A stretch of DNA of 64,000 nucleotides from Hydnum rufescens UP504 (Eukaryota; Basidiomycota; Agaricomycetes; Cantharellales; Hydnaceae), in the NCBI GenBank assembly GCA_014904985.1, contig MU128990.1, forward strand, positions 62,001 through 126,000. Direction: 5' to 3'. This document shows positions 25,905-36,225 of the stretch, piece after piece (positions within the stretch are counted from its first letter, which is position 1; each line of letters begins with the position of its first letter). Both the position numbers and the translations under genes were made by a program. The notes under the pieces were generated by a model. It had not been told where the DNA came from. It did not search any database and was given only the letters and a program-made list of their open reading frames with translations.

Positions 25905-27084
25905 ATACTTCATGGTAATCCATATGTTCCGTCTTAGGCTCTGTCATATTTATCTATGTATGTTCCACACCTGAAAAGTAGCGGAAGGGACCAACGATAC
26001 CGCGACAACTGAGGAGTAATGGAGGGGCGCTGATGAGTGGCCGTGCTGCTTTACTTTGCCTCTCATTTTCTTAATTATGCATACTGAATATGCATATGCA
26101 TACTATGCCTAGATATATTCCTCTTAGTCCAAAGGCACGACGACGCAGGGGCTAGCGAATGGAGGAGTGCCGAATCGGCAAAGACCAGTTTGCTTCCGGC
26201 CACCCTTCGCATCGTCTCGTCGGCTCTGACATTTGCCCTGTCCGGAAGGGGAGACTAGGCACGTTTCTTTCCACCCCACCCACCCTTCATTTTGTTTCAT
26301 TGCTTTGTTTACTGGCTTAGTCATGAGAGCCGCAGATAATCCCATCCACCCGCACAGTCATATCTGCCGCCCTCACGCACCGAGATCGGCGAAGCAATTG
26401 CTTCGCAATCTCTCACACAACTATGCCAGTAGAGACAAATGGTTTGACCGACGAGCAATGGATGCAGACTCGCTAGCTCGCGATTACGACCCGGGTTTGT
26501 TTGAGGATGCATACCTGTTCAATTAGGTTCGCATTCTTTTTTCATTTGGAGCTCACTCTCGTCATCAAGTTGTGGCTCTACTCCAGTAATGAGGCTGCAG
26601 ATGCATGACATAAGAATGTTACGTCTCAGAGGTGAGGTGCTCAACCTGGGATGATGGTGACCGAAGATACTGAGTGAGAATGTAAGGATCCAGAGCAAAC
26701 CCTTCCTCTGGCTCCGACTTCTGTGGTGGCACATGTGTATTGAGTAGCTGCAGACTCCATAGATTTAGTAATTATTAAACTGATTTTGTCACTATAATGG
26801 TTTCAAGTCAGTAGGCTGACTAATCTGGTTGGCTGGTGAGGTGCAGAGGTTTGTGTTACTGTCCCGCAGTTTCTCCCTGTCAAACGGTGCCTAGAGTTGG
26901 TCAGATCGGTAGTAGCGTTCCTCCGAATCCGACGGCATTTTCATCAAAAGACAACCAGGGCCGGACTCATTATTGTGGACATATCGGCCGAGGTCTGTTT
27001 GGGTGAGCTGGGGACATGGGATGCCATGGGAGATGATGGAACGGAACTCGCTAAGTGTCGATTTCAACTTTTACTAGGCACGTG
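25905..27084. other. Intergenic region, no gene seen
   Basis: About 1.2 kb between two plus-strand genes. It includes a short ATGCATATGCAT-rich patch near 26080-26105. Open frames here (for example 26233-26526) show no family resemblance. Confidence 0.5.
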
Positions 27085-28514
27085 ATGTGGCGGTGGTTTC
27101 AGAGTCCAAGGCGCCCAACTATTACCCATAGGCAGCCCAACGTGGTATACGAAGGGGATCTCATTTCCACCACCACCGCTGCTCTTACGCCCAACCTTTC
27201 TCCTAAGGATAAACTAATGACTCTGCAGCCTGAAGTCAAGTTGTGGTTGTGTCTCGGAGATGACAGCAAGCTCGCCCTGTCCATCCCACTTGCTGAATGC
27301 GGGAGATATGCACGTTATCCACTGAAGTGGCTCCGATATCTGGGATATGCTATATACGGCGCCGAAGGCTACCTCTCTACATCCAGTTCCGGCGCAGATA
27401 TCAATGATTATACTGCAAACGTAGACGCGATTTCATACTATCTTATCTCAGCTGGCAAGTTGGAATCCAGTTCGCAAAGACATCTGCTAAGCTTCTTAAC
27501 GTTTTCAGCGGAGCCTCGCCTTGTCGATGTCGACGCAATGGATGGTAGAACATCAGGTGTGTCGGAGGTCGTGCAATCCCCAAGTCGATTCAGGCGAGCC
27601 GTGAAGAGACGCGACCGAACTTGCGTGCTCACCGGTGAACCGGCCTGTAACAGCATTGCCTGTCACGTCCTCCCCCATTCGAAGGGAAATAATGTACGTT
27701 TTTAACGAGTGTCTTTAGCAATGTTCTCACATTGGAGTCAAGTACATCTCCAACTACGTGGAGTTCCGAGGCGGGCCCGACGATATCAACAGCATTGACG
27801 ACCCCGAAATGGACTTTTGTTATTTACTTCCCTCCATCCTGCACTTGGCCGCGCCGAAGTGGCATTTTTGAAAGTGAGCTATCTAAATCTATTTTCGTCC
27901 ATTCCATCAGTTAACAGGATTGGATTGGGTAGACCCCCAATTTTGGCTTAACTGTCGATGACATTCCATTTAACCCCCCGCAAACAGCTGATCAAGGGAG
28001 CCCGGCGAGTCGCCTTACCCTTCAACATTTTGTCAGTAACATGGGCATTGTGATCCCCCTGGTCGCCCCCCACAACTGTGATGCGCGGCTACCCGGGAGT
28101 CCTGGCAAGTGGCCACCTAATGTCATCCTCGATTCCGTTTATGCCGCTGTGGCCCTCCAAGCCTGGGGTCCAAAGAGTTTCCTCACAGAAACTAGAGAAG
28201 CGATGAAAGGAACTTACTACCAAAGCGCCGGAGATGACTCTGAAGATGACGGCGAGGATAGCGAAGTGCTATCGACCAGCGGCCAACCCATTCAAGGTAA
28301 CAATCTCCGCCGCCGCAATAAAGCCCGGCCCGCCCCCCGAGCGGGCCGACGAGGCGAAACGCGCTTGGGCTACATGCTGGATGTTGTCTTAGGGGTGTGG
28401 ATGCACACTGCTAAGCAGGTGCAGCGGGAAAGCCCTTCTGCATCGAATGCCGCTCGCGATGAAGATATTAAGACATGGGTGCAATCAGTGGAAGAGTCCG
28501 TGGGTCATGCTTAG
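27085..28514 (+). CDS. HNH nuclease domain protein
   Basis: Fungal HNH_2-type protein; a nuclease fold is expected but the biological role is unknown. It starts at ATG 27085. The N-terminal half (YEGDLISTTTAALTP, LGDDSKLALSIPLAECGRYA) precedes the HNH core: RRAVKRRDRTCVLTGEPA, ACHVLPHSKG, SNYVEFRGGPDDINSIDDP, RNGLLLFTSLHPALGRAEVA, so the His/Asn/His positions are visible. The intron at about 27692-27741 joins the two halves. One base is missing in the C4 run at 27802-27805: SIDDP and RNGLLL are in different frames unless the run is C5. The C-terminal part has an acidic stretch (DDSEDDGEDSE) and a basic RRRNKARPAPRAGRRGE. Many copies of this family are typical of Agaricomycetes. Confidence 0.82.
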
Positions 28515-28957
28515 CTCCTCTGACTCATATTTTGGGAGGGATACCTCCAGCTGTTTTCAGGTTGATGGGCATGCCGCAATTCACCAATCACTACTTAATC
28601 CGATTTCTTGAAATGTGGCAAGATAACAAGCCAAAAATATCAGTTTCCTTTTCTTGGGCTGCAAATTTATTTTTCTTTGCAGAACTTATTTCAATAGGCA
28701 ATTTTGATCTTGTGGTTATCAGGGACCCCTTTGTATGGGGGAGATTCAATCTTCATCTGAAGTTATTACAAGGAGATGGAGGTATAAACCCCAGGGGTTT
28801 ACCCTTTTTCAGAGAGACTGCAAAACAAGAAATGGACACAATTTTACTACTCAGAATCGAGTTCTAGGAACATTTCTGGTGCATCCGAACCAGACCTTTG
28901 CAAACGGGCCGGTTATGGGTGGCTAACCCGGCCAAGGTTGGTCAAGGCTAGCTATCT
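28515..28957. other. AT-richer spacer with possible MITE relic
   Basis: Between the HNH gene and the 3' end of MED31. The DNA is visibly more AT-rich than its surroundings. At about 28868-28895 a stretch reading ACATTTCTGGTGCATCCGAA resembles one end of the 3.8-kb MITE, but no matching partner repeat was found. Confidence 0.35.
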
Positions 28958-29583
28958 CTAGCTAGAAAATGGGTGAGGCGTCGGTGCCATCGGTGCAATC
29001 CCAAAGAGTGGGGTGGGTTCAGTAACCACTGTCGCAGGCGCACGGCCATCCTGGTGTATGGTAGCCTTAGCGCCGGTGATGGCGTCTTCCAGTGAGACCG
29101 TCGGAACTGGGCCTGCACGCCTATTACGAGGAGCCGACATTGGGCGTGCAAGGATGCGGTGAGGGTGTGACAGGAGACACGTACCACGTCCGCCAATGAT
29201 CGAACTGTTTCTCACTCAGCCATTGCGCTGTCGCAGTATTCTTCAATGCCTCGCGGAATCCCGGATTCTGAAGAAGTGATAAATGATGAAGTGCGTGGGG
29301 GTATCTGTTTGGATCCCACTATTAGCACGATGTGCTGTGAATTTCCTCATGAGAGGAGTTCTCACACAACAAAACGAGCGTACTCCGGTCCAGTCCAATA
29401 TTGCAAATAATCCAAGTAGAGCACGAACGAGGGTTGAGAGAGGATGTTCTGTTGTGCGAGAGATTGGAGGTAGTGGGGGTTGGCGAGTGATTGCACAAAT
29501 TCGAGTTCAAATTCAAATCGATGTCTATTGGCGGCGCGGATTTCCGCTGATGGCGTTGTCGTCGGGATTGACGAAGTCGCCAT
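28958..29583 (-). CDS. MED31: Mediator subunit MED31
   Basis: Subunit of the Mediator middle module (Soh1), a coactivator of RNA polymerase II transcription. It starts at ATG 29583 ([20 protein letters not shown]). The diagnostic helix bundle reads [40 protein letters not shown] and ARFVV, followed across an intron by residues matching the [14 protein letters not shown] block and a [10 protein letters not shown] segment. The extended tail ([25 protein letters not shown]) ends at TAG 28958-28960. Divergent from the BSD-domain gene with 217 bp between start codons. Confidence 0.9.
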
Positions 29584-29800
29584 CGTCTCAGTCGATGGGG
29601 GTGACGTTAATGTGTATGCGATGCGTTGCAAGGGCCTGAGACGGGAACAGGGGACAGGCTCTCGGTGCAGCCACGACTTAGTCTCGTACTGGATCCGGTG
29701 CCCCTAACATGACCAGCGACCATTGTTCGGCATTTTCCGCACCATCTTGTTTCCGCGCTTGGGCGACGACGGCGGTCCTGTGACTCCTGTCGCTGAGAGG
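29584..29800. promoter_or_regulatory. 217-bp divergent promoter
   Basis: Separates the MED31 and BSD-protein start codons, which point away from each other. No specific binding site was identified. Confidence 0.35.
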
Positions 29801-31596
29801 ATGAACTCACTAGATCTCTACGAATTTGATCTCAACAAGCCGCCAGCCCCGGTCTCATCGATTGATGACTCTACGCCATCCGGATCGCGCCCTATTTCAC
29901 CGCCAGCTGCAGAACCAACTCTAAACGAGGAGGTATCGCAGGCGCTAGGCCAGCTTGGACGCTTCTGGGGGGGATTCCGGAAGCAGGTGCGCATTGCGGT
30001 GGTCCTGCAATCTCGAAGGGACTGACTGGCTCGCTGATCACAGAGTCAAAGTGCATTCGCATTGGCCCGGAAGGACTTGGGTAACGTTGTAGAACAGGCG
30101 CGCTCTGAATTTGGGAAGATTGCGACCGAAGTATCGGGCGCTATAGGCGCTCCTCCTACTCCCCATTCTGGTGAATCCTTCCCGGAAACGCCAACAATAG
30201 ACGTTAAAGGCAAGGGAAAGGAGGTACCTGTCGAGGGTGACATCACCGACGTTGCTGCCGCTCCCTCCTCTCCCCCCGCTTCGCCAACAGACGGAAATAT
30301 GTCGACGAGCATATTTGCACGTCTTCAAGCTCAACTTCCCCCAAATCTTCAGCCTGCTGCACTTTCATCCGCGCTATCGTCCGCACGTGCCACATCTGCC
30401 TCCTCCCTCTCTACCGTCAATTCCGACCTTGCGTACCTTCGTAGTGCATTGACGTCAAATATTCAACGTGCTCAGACTAATCTCAATGTCGCTCAAGCCG
30501 AGAAACTTGCAGAAGGGTACCTAGCGAAGAGCGCTGAATTGTTTAACCAGGCTGGCGAATTCCTCAAGGACGCCGTGAAAGTTGTTCCACCCTCTCCTGA
30601 GGATGCTACATTAATCCCTGTTGTTTCCGGGTCTGACCTGTGGCTCTTCCCGTCACCTATCGGAACTACTGGGTGGGGGGGCACTCAGACGGACGACGAT
30701 AAGAATGTTGCCCCACCAAGCCGGCTTCCACGTGACAGAGACGCTTCACTACCTACCCGCTTGGGTCATGGCACACGGTCTGAAGGCTTGCTCCACCGTC
30801 TCAAGTACGATCCTGACATGTTGCGCCTGGATCCTTCTCAAGACCCGGTGGTCGGTGCCGATTTCGCTGAATTTGTAAGGGAAGTAGAGGAGAGCGGAGG
30901 CGCGAGCGGGGAAGCCTTTGTATCCAAAATCGGCCAGGAAGTTGGTAGTACTCTCAATGGAAAGCCAACTGCGGATGCCATAGCTCTAATTGACACTAGG
31001 GATGCTTTAGGTTTGCACATTCCATCACCCCTTCAAAGTGAAAGTTGACCTTGTTGTCGTTCTCATTTCCAACAGTGCCCACGGAGCTGAGCAATGAAAC
31101 ATTTTGGATACGTTATTTCTTCAGGGTCCATCAGATTATTCAGGAAGAAGAGAAGCGTAAAGCACTTCTCGCAGGTAGAATCAATCTTTCCTTACTTCCC
31201 CTGAGCTTTTATATAATGTATCTATTTCCAGATGCTATTCAACGAGACGATGAGTTCAGCTGGGAGGAAGATGATGAAGACGAGGCCAACCCCACTGCGC
31301 CTCCTGCGTCTGTTTCTACCACGACACTCACCCCTACCCCCGTTACTGACGCCGACTCTACACAATTGTCCAATCGTTCGAAACCATCACCTGCACTCAA
31401 TTCATTATCGCACGTACCCCTTGCCCCAACGAGTCCTCGCCTTTCTGAGGATAGCTACGATCTTGTGGAAAGCAAGGTGGGTACGCGACAGCAGTCGCCT
31501 GCATCAGCCCCTCCAATCCCTATCTCTCCCAAGGCTATCGAGAGCAAGGAGGCAAAGGTCGCCAGTGATGATGGGGACGACAGTGACTGGGAGTAA
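29801..31596 (+). CDS. BSD domain-containing protein
   Basis: BSD-domain protein; this domain occurs in TFIIH p62 and synapse-associated proteins, and the fungal single-BSD proteins are of unknown function. It starts at ATG 29801 (MNSLDLYEFDLNKPPAPVSS). The N-terminal region contains LGQLGRFWGGFRKQ and EQARSEFGKIATEVSG. The BSD core is seen as LHRLKYDPDMLRLDPSQDP, ADFAEFVREVEESGG, then across an intron ELSNETFWIRYFFRVHQI, the FW signature of the domain. The C-terminal tail is acidic and Ser/Pro-rich, ending DDGDDSDWE at 31596. Introns at about 29987-30044, 31009-31075 and 31172-31231 have standard borders. Confidence 0.85.
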
Positions 31597-31928
31597 CACT
31601 CTATCTATGGATAGGGCGGCCAGATACTCTCACCAGGCGAGTCTTGGATACCCCTGTCTTACTCCTCTGGGACTTGGTTTGATTCTATTCTATTCCTGAA
31701 TCCTGATTTTGTACTCTCATGGCGCGCGAGGCCCCACCCCTTGCTTTGTAAAAGACCAGTGGATATTCCTATGTGATTCTTGTCCATGTCAACGCCAGGT
31801 TCCTCACTCCCACTTGGAAGACCTAGTGCTCACTGCGAGCCCCTGTCCTGACCGGAGTCCGGACCGCGAAATGAAAAATGTTTTTTTTTTTATTCCGGGA
31901 TCCATTTCCTTTTAGATCTTTACTTTTC
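31597..31928. other. Intergenic spacer
   Basis: 3' side of the BSD gene and upstream side of the next plus-strand gene. It contains a T-run of about 10 near 31881-31890. Nothing else recognised. Confidence 0.4.
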
Positions 31929-32501
31929 ATGAAAGCGCCAAGGAAGATCCCAAAGCTTCAGGCCATCATCCCCCCCGAGGCACGGGCTATAGTTCGCCAT
32001 ATTCTCGCTGATGTACAACCTCTTGACATGTATGATATCTATGAGCACGTACACAACAAATTCGTCGAAGTACCTGGGCCTCCCGAACATAGTCCCTATT
32101 GGGCGAGGCAGAACCAACCACAACCACAGCATCCCGATCACCCCATCCGATCAATTCGGTGTGTCATGTTTCCTCTTTTCCTTGGTTTGTAATACTTCTA
32201 CGGTGGTTCTCAGTCATTGTCTTCTGGCCTCAGCTTTTTAAAACACTTTGTTCTGAAGAACATGGCCGAGAGGAATGAGGTCCGCAAGATCATGATCCGG
32301 CGCAGGCCCCTGACAAATGATGAAGTGGGGGAGCTCGAAAGGAAAATAGCCAAAATAGAACGGCCGAACCAGAGAAAGTTACAGCAAGGAGTACCGCCGT
32401 CAGGATATGTCCCTCTTGAAGTCAGAGCGTCGAAATGGGTGCTAGCAGACTGGAAGGGTCCAGATGGAGAAGGGTTTGAGACAGATGCGTCCCAATGCTA
32501 G
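31929..32501 (+). CDS. Unrecognised small basic protein
   Basis: Not recognised. Two exons: ATG 31929 (MKAPRKIPKLQAIIPPEARA, IVRHILADVQPLDMYDIYEH) and, after an intron at about 32158-32235 (donor GTGTGTC, acceptor CCTCAG), FLKHFVLKNMAERNEVRKIM and ERKIAKIERPNQRKLQQGVP. It ends at 32501. The protein is small, basic and helical, with no visible signal peptide or membrane segment. The highly basic N-terminus would allow a mitochondrial or RNA-associated role, but no motif proves it. Coding status is supported by a clean splice junction and the long second frame. Confidence 0.55.
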
Positions 32502-32622
32502 AGCCCCCCACATCTTACGTTGCGACGCTGGTGGCCCCTGTCGTCACCTCACAATCGGGCATAAATTCCAGCTGTCACAAATACGAGATTCAATGAAAGT
32601 GATGTGTTTTCACTGTGATTGG

Positions 32623-33384
32623 TCAGTCATCCCCAGCAGGCATCTCCTCCAAGGACCTCGGCAGCGTGACTTTGACTTCAGTTGTTTCATCCCCTCTCAA
32701 AACATCTGATGCGAATTTTCCCTCAACTTCTATTTTCGATGCACAATCCTTTCAGTCTGTCACTATCGCAAGAAGTTGTGCTTGGGACGAACCATCCCTA
32801 AACAACCACGAAGAACCCCACAGGATACATTACTGAACCACAAACCTCCATCGAGAGCTTCAGGGAGTTCGACGACCTCAGGTAATGGGTTTTCCTCAAA
32901 TGTGAGGGTGAAGGAGGATATGGCTCACGAAGTGTGTGGTCCACTGGACGGCCCACTCGGAGTTGCCGCATGGGTAATGCTGGGACATTTTTGAAACCGA
33001 CCTGCCGCAACCAGGCGTCATGACAGACGGATAGTGAAAACACCAACCGAATCTACTTACTTTGCCACATCCTCGCCAACTTCCTTGAAGTCTGCACATC
33101 GTCCTGGACGTGAACGGGGAAGGAATTCAATCTTCAATCAGCCGTATCCCAATATTGTACCCCCTAATATCGTGCGACGGAAGACTGCATCTCACGGGGC
33201 TGCAAGACTCACATAATTGTTCACTTCCGCATAATCTTCGTAATCTTGAACGGCCAGTGGCCCATAAGTGAATGCGAAGAGCTCGGCGTTCTGGCTTCAT
33301 GCATTAGCGGGGATCCCAACGCACTATTTTGTCTGTGCGAGTCTTCCAGAGGTCCTCGCAGATAGACTTATGGTTTGCAGACAT
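32623..33384 (-). CDS. BET3: TRAPP complex subunit BET3 (TRAPPC3)
   Basis: Core TRAPP subunit for ER-to-Golgi tethering and Ypt1/Rab1 activation. It starts at ATG 33384 (MSANHKSICEDLWKTRTDK). Later exons give NAELFAFTYGPLAVQDYEDY, GYNIGIRLIED, PRSRPGRCADFKEVGEDVAK, FTLTFEENPLPEVVELPE, LWFSNVSCGVLRGCLGMV and SDVLRGDETTEVKVTLPR, ending with EEMPAGDD before TGA 32623-32625. These blocks follow BET3 order closely, but the frame fails several times: after EVNNY, after IED (near 33135), and before ENPLPEV (between 32920 and 32990). So either this copy is degraded or the sequence has several indels. The start is only 60 bp from the divergent APH-like gene. Confidence 0.82.
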
Positions 33385-33444
33385 CTTGGTAGTAATTTTC
33401 TATGTTCGGCGCTTGCCGTGCTATTGGTAAATTCCCGCCGTGAA

Positions 33445-34284
33445 ATGCCAGAAGAAATCGACGAGCTCGAGCCATACTTGGCCGAAATGCGGCGACGACA
33501 ACATCTGTGGTACTGGCGAGCGTACTATTCTGCCCAAGAGTTCTTCACCCCGACAAAGCAGGGAGCCTGGTCAGTCTGGCTCCCAATATGGAGACGTCAG
33601 TTGAGTGACCTTTCTTCTGCTACATACTTAATATTGGAGCAGACACGTTGGGCCGATGCATATACATCAAACGTGCTCGACTCGCTGCGACAGAAGTAGC
33701 AACGATTCGCCTTGTCGCTGCGCAAACCACAATCCCCGTCCCCGAGTTTGGTGCACCTTCGCCTGGCGTGGTGAGCGCTACATCGCGATGTCCCGCGTGT
33801 CCGGCACCGATATCAAGCAACGCCGTTGGCACAAACTCTCCTCTACAGCGCAGGACCACATCGTCATGCAGCTCGCTACGTTCTTCGTGCAGCTGCGTGC
33901 CATGCCGCCGCCACCTGGGATTGCGATTGGGTCATCTGTGCTGGGGGGCCCATTCTTGGACTTCAGAGTGTACCGTGGCGGGCCATCCGGACCATATGAC
34001 GACGAGAACACCTCCACAAGCAGCTGCGCTTCGGCGGCCCTCTCGACTCCGCCCCCGAGCCTGTCCGCACCGTACATTCGGTGCGGCACCGGCTCGTGTT
34101 CACGCATGACGACCTTGCGCTACGGAACATCATGGTGGCTGACGACGACAGTGGACGCATTGCGGCACTTATCGACTGGGAATGCGCAGCGTGGCTGCCC
34201 GACTACTGGGAGTACAGCAAGGTGGTGAACTGGAACTATGGAGAAGATCGGACGTTTAAGGAGCGGGTGTCGGCGTTCCTGTAG
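33445..34284 (+). CDS. APH/choline kinase-like protein
   Basis: Aminoglycoside-phosphotransferase-fold kinase of the large fungal APH family; the substrate is unknown. ATG 33445 (MPEEIDELEPYLAEM) is a plausible start. After an intron (about 33597-33643) come RARLAATEVATIRLVAAQTT and IPVP, then RVWCTFAWRGERYIAMSRV, HKLSSTAQDHIVMQLATFF, and the catalytic loop FTHDDLALRNIMV with HxDxxxxN followed by AALIDWECAAWLPDYWEY (DFG-equivalent Asp in IDWE). Two one-base deletions break the frame: the C4 run at 33740-33743 (IPVP to RVW) and the AAC/CAC junction near 34008-34010. The tail ends at 34284. Both shifts lie in otherwise well-conserved sequence. Confidence 0.8.
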
Positions 34285-34708
34285 ACGTATGAGATGGAGG
34301 CTAAGGCTGACTGAATCTTGTCAGAAATGTATGGGGACGCGTGGGATATTTTCCCGTAGTGACTGGTGCCCTCGATTTCACCTTGTGGTATCTGTGAAAG
34401 CGTCTCTGTCCTCCAAATTCGGACTATTAATATGTCTTCTCCTGACGCTGGCTGTTTCAATAAAATATCCGCTTCGATCCCCTCGATGCAGCCATCAGAC
34501 TTCTTTCTTTTCTGCTGCTTGGGATGGGTCCCCCTCGTTGCCGTGCTAATCACCATTATCATAAATACCTTCCCTTCATCGCCATACCTCTCAAGATTTG
34601 CTTGTGGACGTCTGCAATGTCTTCTACATGACCAACTGCAAACTTGACGACCTGCTGTCTGGCATCAGAACCAGGGCAAGCAATGTTCCACGGTAAAAAT
34701 GGACTTAT
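34285..34708. other. Convergent intergenic region
   Basis: 3' sides of the APH-like gene (plus) and of the next minus-strand gene. No feature recognised. Confidence 0.4.
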
Positions 34709-35263
34709 TCAGATGTCAACAGAAGGGACACCGTTCGGAGACTTGATTTCCCTCGTGATACCACCCACTGTCACCGACTCATCGTCCAAATCATCATCAA
34801 GGATCCTCCTCATGGCCTGGCCCAAACCACACACCCGAATATAAAAGTCATTTGAATCACTTGGTGTGAGCACCATCAAGTCCTTGGCCACAAACTCATC
34901 CTGGAGCGTCCGAATAATCCACTGCGCGCACGACCAGCCTCGTCCCTGGGCCTGATGCATGGGCAGAAGGGGTGTATCGCCCTTCTCTGTGGGTTGTTTA
35001 GTTACCGCCAACTTGATTGCCTCTGGAGTAAGCCTGACGTGGCCGATATAGACGCAAGTGACGAATGCGCCCAACTTTGTGAGATTGGTGGAAGTATGAC
35101 TTGTCTGGCATGGTACGTTAGGACGGGATATGATCTGGTAGACCTGAATCTTCGCATTGAGACTTTCCCCCTTAGGAAGAGGGGCACGGGCCCAGTGGAA
35201 TTTATCAGTGTCGTCTGGATAGGAGCGTGATTTGTACAAGGCGAGATACAATGGGCTCGACAT
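34709..35263 (-). CDS. Unrecognised basidiomycete protein
   Basis: Not recognised. It starts at ATG 35263 (MSSPLYLALYKSRSYPDDTD, KFHWARAPLPKGE) and ends at 34709. The second half, TCVYIGHVRLTPEAIKLAVT, GRGWSCAQWIIRTLQDEFVA and GQAMRRILDDDLDDESV, has the look of a folded domain with amphipathic helices. The middle, around 35085-35140, may hide a short intron (an acceptor-like CACAAAG precedes TTGGGCG). No signal peptide or membrane segment. Similar small proteins beginning MSSPLYLALY are, to my recollection, common in Agaricomycetes, with no known function. Confidence 0.55.
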   Translation of the reverse strand: MSSPLYLALYKSRSYPDDTDKFHWARAPLPKGESLNAKIQVYQIISRPNVPCQTSHTSTNLTKLGAFVTCVYIGHVRLTPEAIKLAVTKQPTEKGDTPLLPMHQAQGRGWSCAQWIIRTLQDEFVAKDLMVLTPSDSNDFYIRVCGLGQAMRRILDDDLDDESVTVGGITREIKSPNGVPSVDI

Positions 35264-36225
35264 CTGTATCTGGTGCTACTGATGTATGTGGATGGTACAG
35301 TAGTTGGACACGGTACTAGGATGGCCAGATGTCAAGTGCCCCATTAATGAAACAGGGATTAACAAATAAACAACATACCAGGGCAGAAAGGTTGCAGTAG
35401 ACTCCTTGACCAAGCTGTCGAGGGACTGGTACAATGGGGATCGCCGGCAGGTTCTGTCTGAGTCACAATCCAACAAAGACTGGCAGCGCCGACACAGTTT
35501 TATTTCCTGTGAGTTGATTTCCAAATGTGAGAGCTGCAGAAGCACCTTTGGGCTCTGAATCATTGAAACTTGGGGATGATTTAGGGCTCGTGCACCATAT
35601 TTGACAGTATTTATCGAGACTCAGAACAAAACTGTATTAGCACTGCCAGTCTTTACAGTACTGGATTGTGATTGGTCGTCAGACAGAACCTGCCGGCAAT
35701 CCCCATTGTACTCAGAACGGAAGCATTTTCCAGAACTCATTCTTCTTCCTTTTTTCTTTCGTTTTTAATATGTGGGCATCCCAGACTAGGGACCTCGTAC
35801 AAAGCAGAGACGAAAAGTTTCATCGAAGCTGATCCGCTGATTTCTGTGTCTGATACAGGAGTGAAAAACAGCAATACCCGTGGCGAAATTGGAACGAACT
35901 GGAAGCAGTGATAGAGTGAATGATCACAGACCCCAGCGTACCATGTGCATCTTTCTTCCATTGTTTGGCTAGAATGACATGGTGATTGGTTGGTTGAATC
36001 CTGGGGAACCCCCCCCCTGAAAACAGAAAAACTGGTATCGACATACATTACAACAGAACTAAATATGAAGATACAACAAAGATGGAGGAAATATAAGGAG
36101 TGCCTGGTTTCTATCTAGTCTTGTCGGAGTGGAGCGACAGCTTTGTGACGGACATGAAGGGTATGGGGAATAAGGGATGAGGGATTGTGGCAGGGTGGTA
36201 AGGTGGTCAAAGTTGAATTTGCTCC
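35264..36225. other. Intergenic region holding an inverted repeat
   Basis: Between two minus-strand genes. Most of its recognisable content is the imperfect inverted repeat at 35427-35711 listed separately; the rest shows no coding signal. A C8-type run occurs near 36009. Confidence 0.5.
35427..35711. repeat. Imperfect inverted repeat, about 80-90 bp arms
   Basis: Left arm about 35427-35508 and right arm about 35622-35711 are reverse complements with small gaps. Shared blocks include TACAATGGGGAT, GCCGGCAGGTTCTGTCTGA, TCACAATCCA, AAAGACTGGCAG and ACAGTTTT. The spacer is about 115 bp. It has no open frame and no obvious target duplication. It could be a decayed MITE or an inverted duplication; the RNA would fold into a long hairpin. 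Confidence 0.75.

Noticed and set aside
28475..28867. 130-codon plus-strand frame after the HNH gene
   Set aside because: It overlaps the end of the HNH gene in another frame, shows no family motif and lies in AT-rich DNA where hydrophobic open frames arise by chance.
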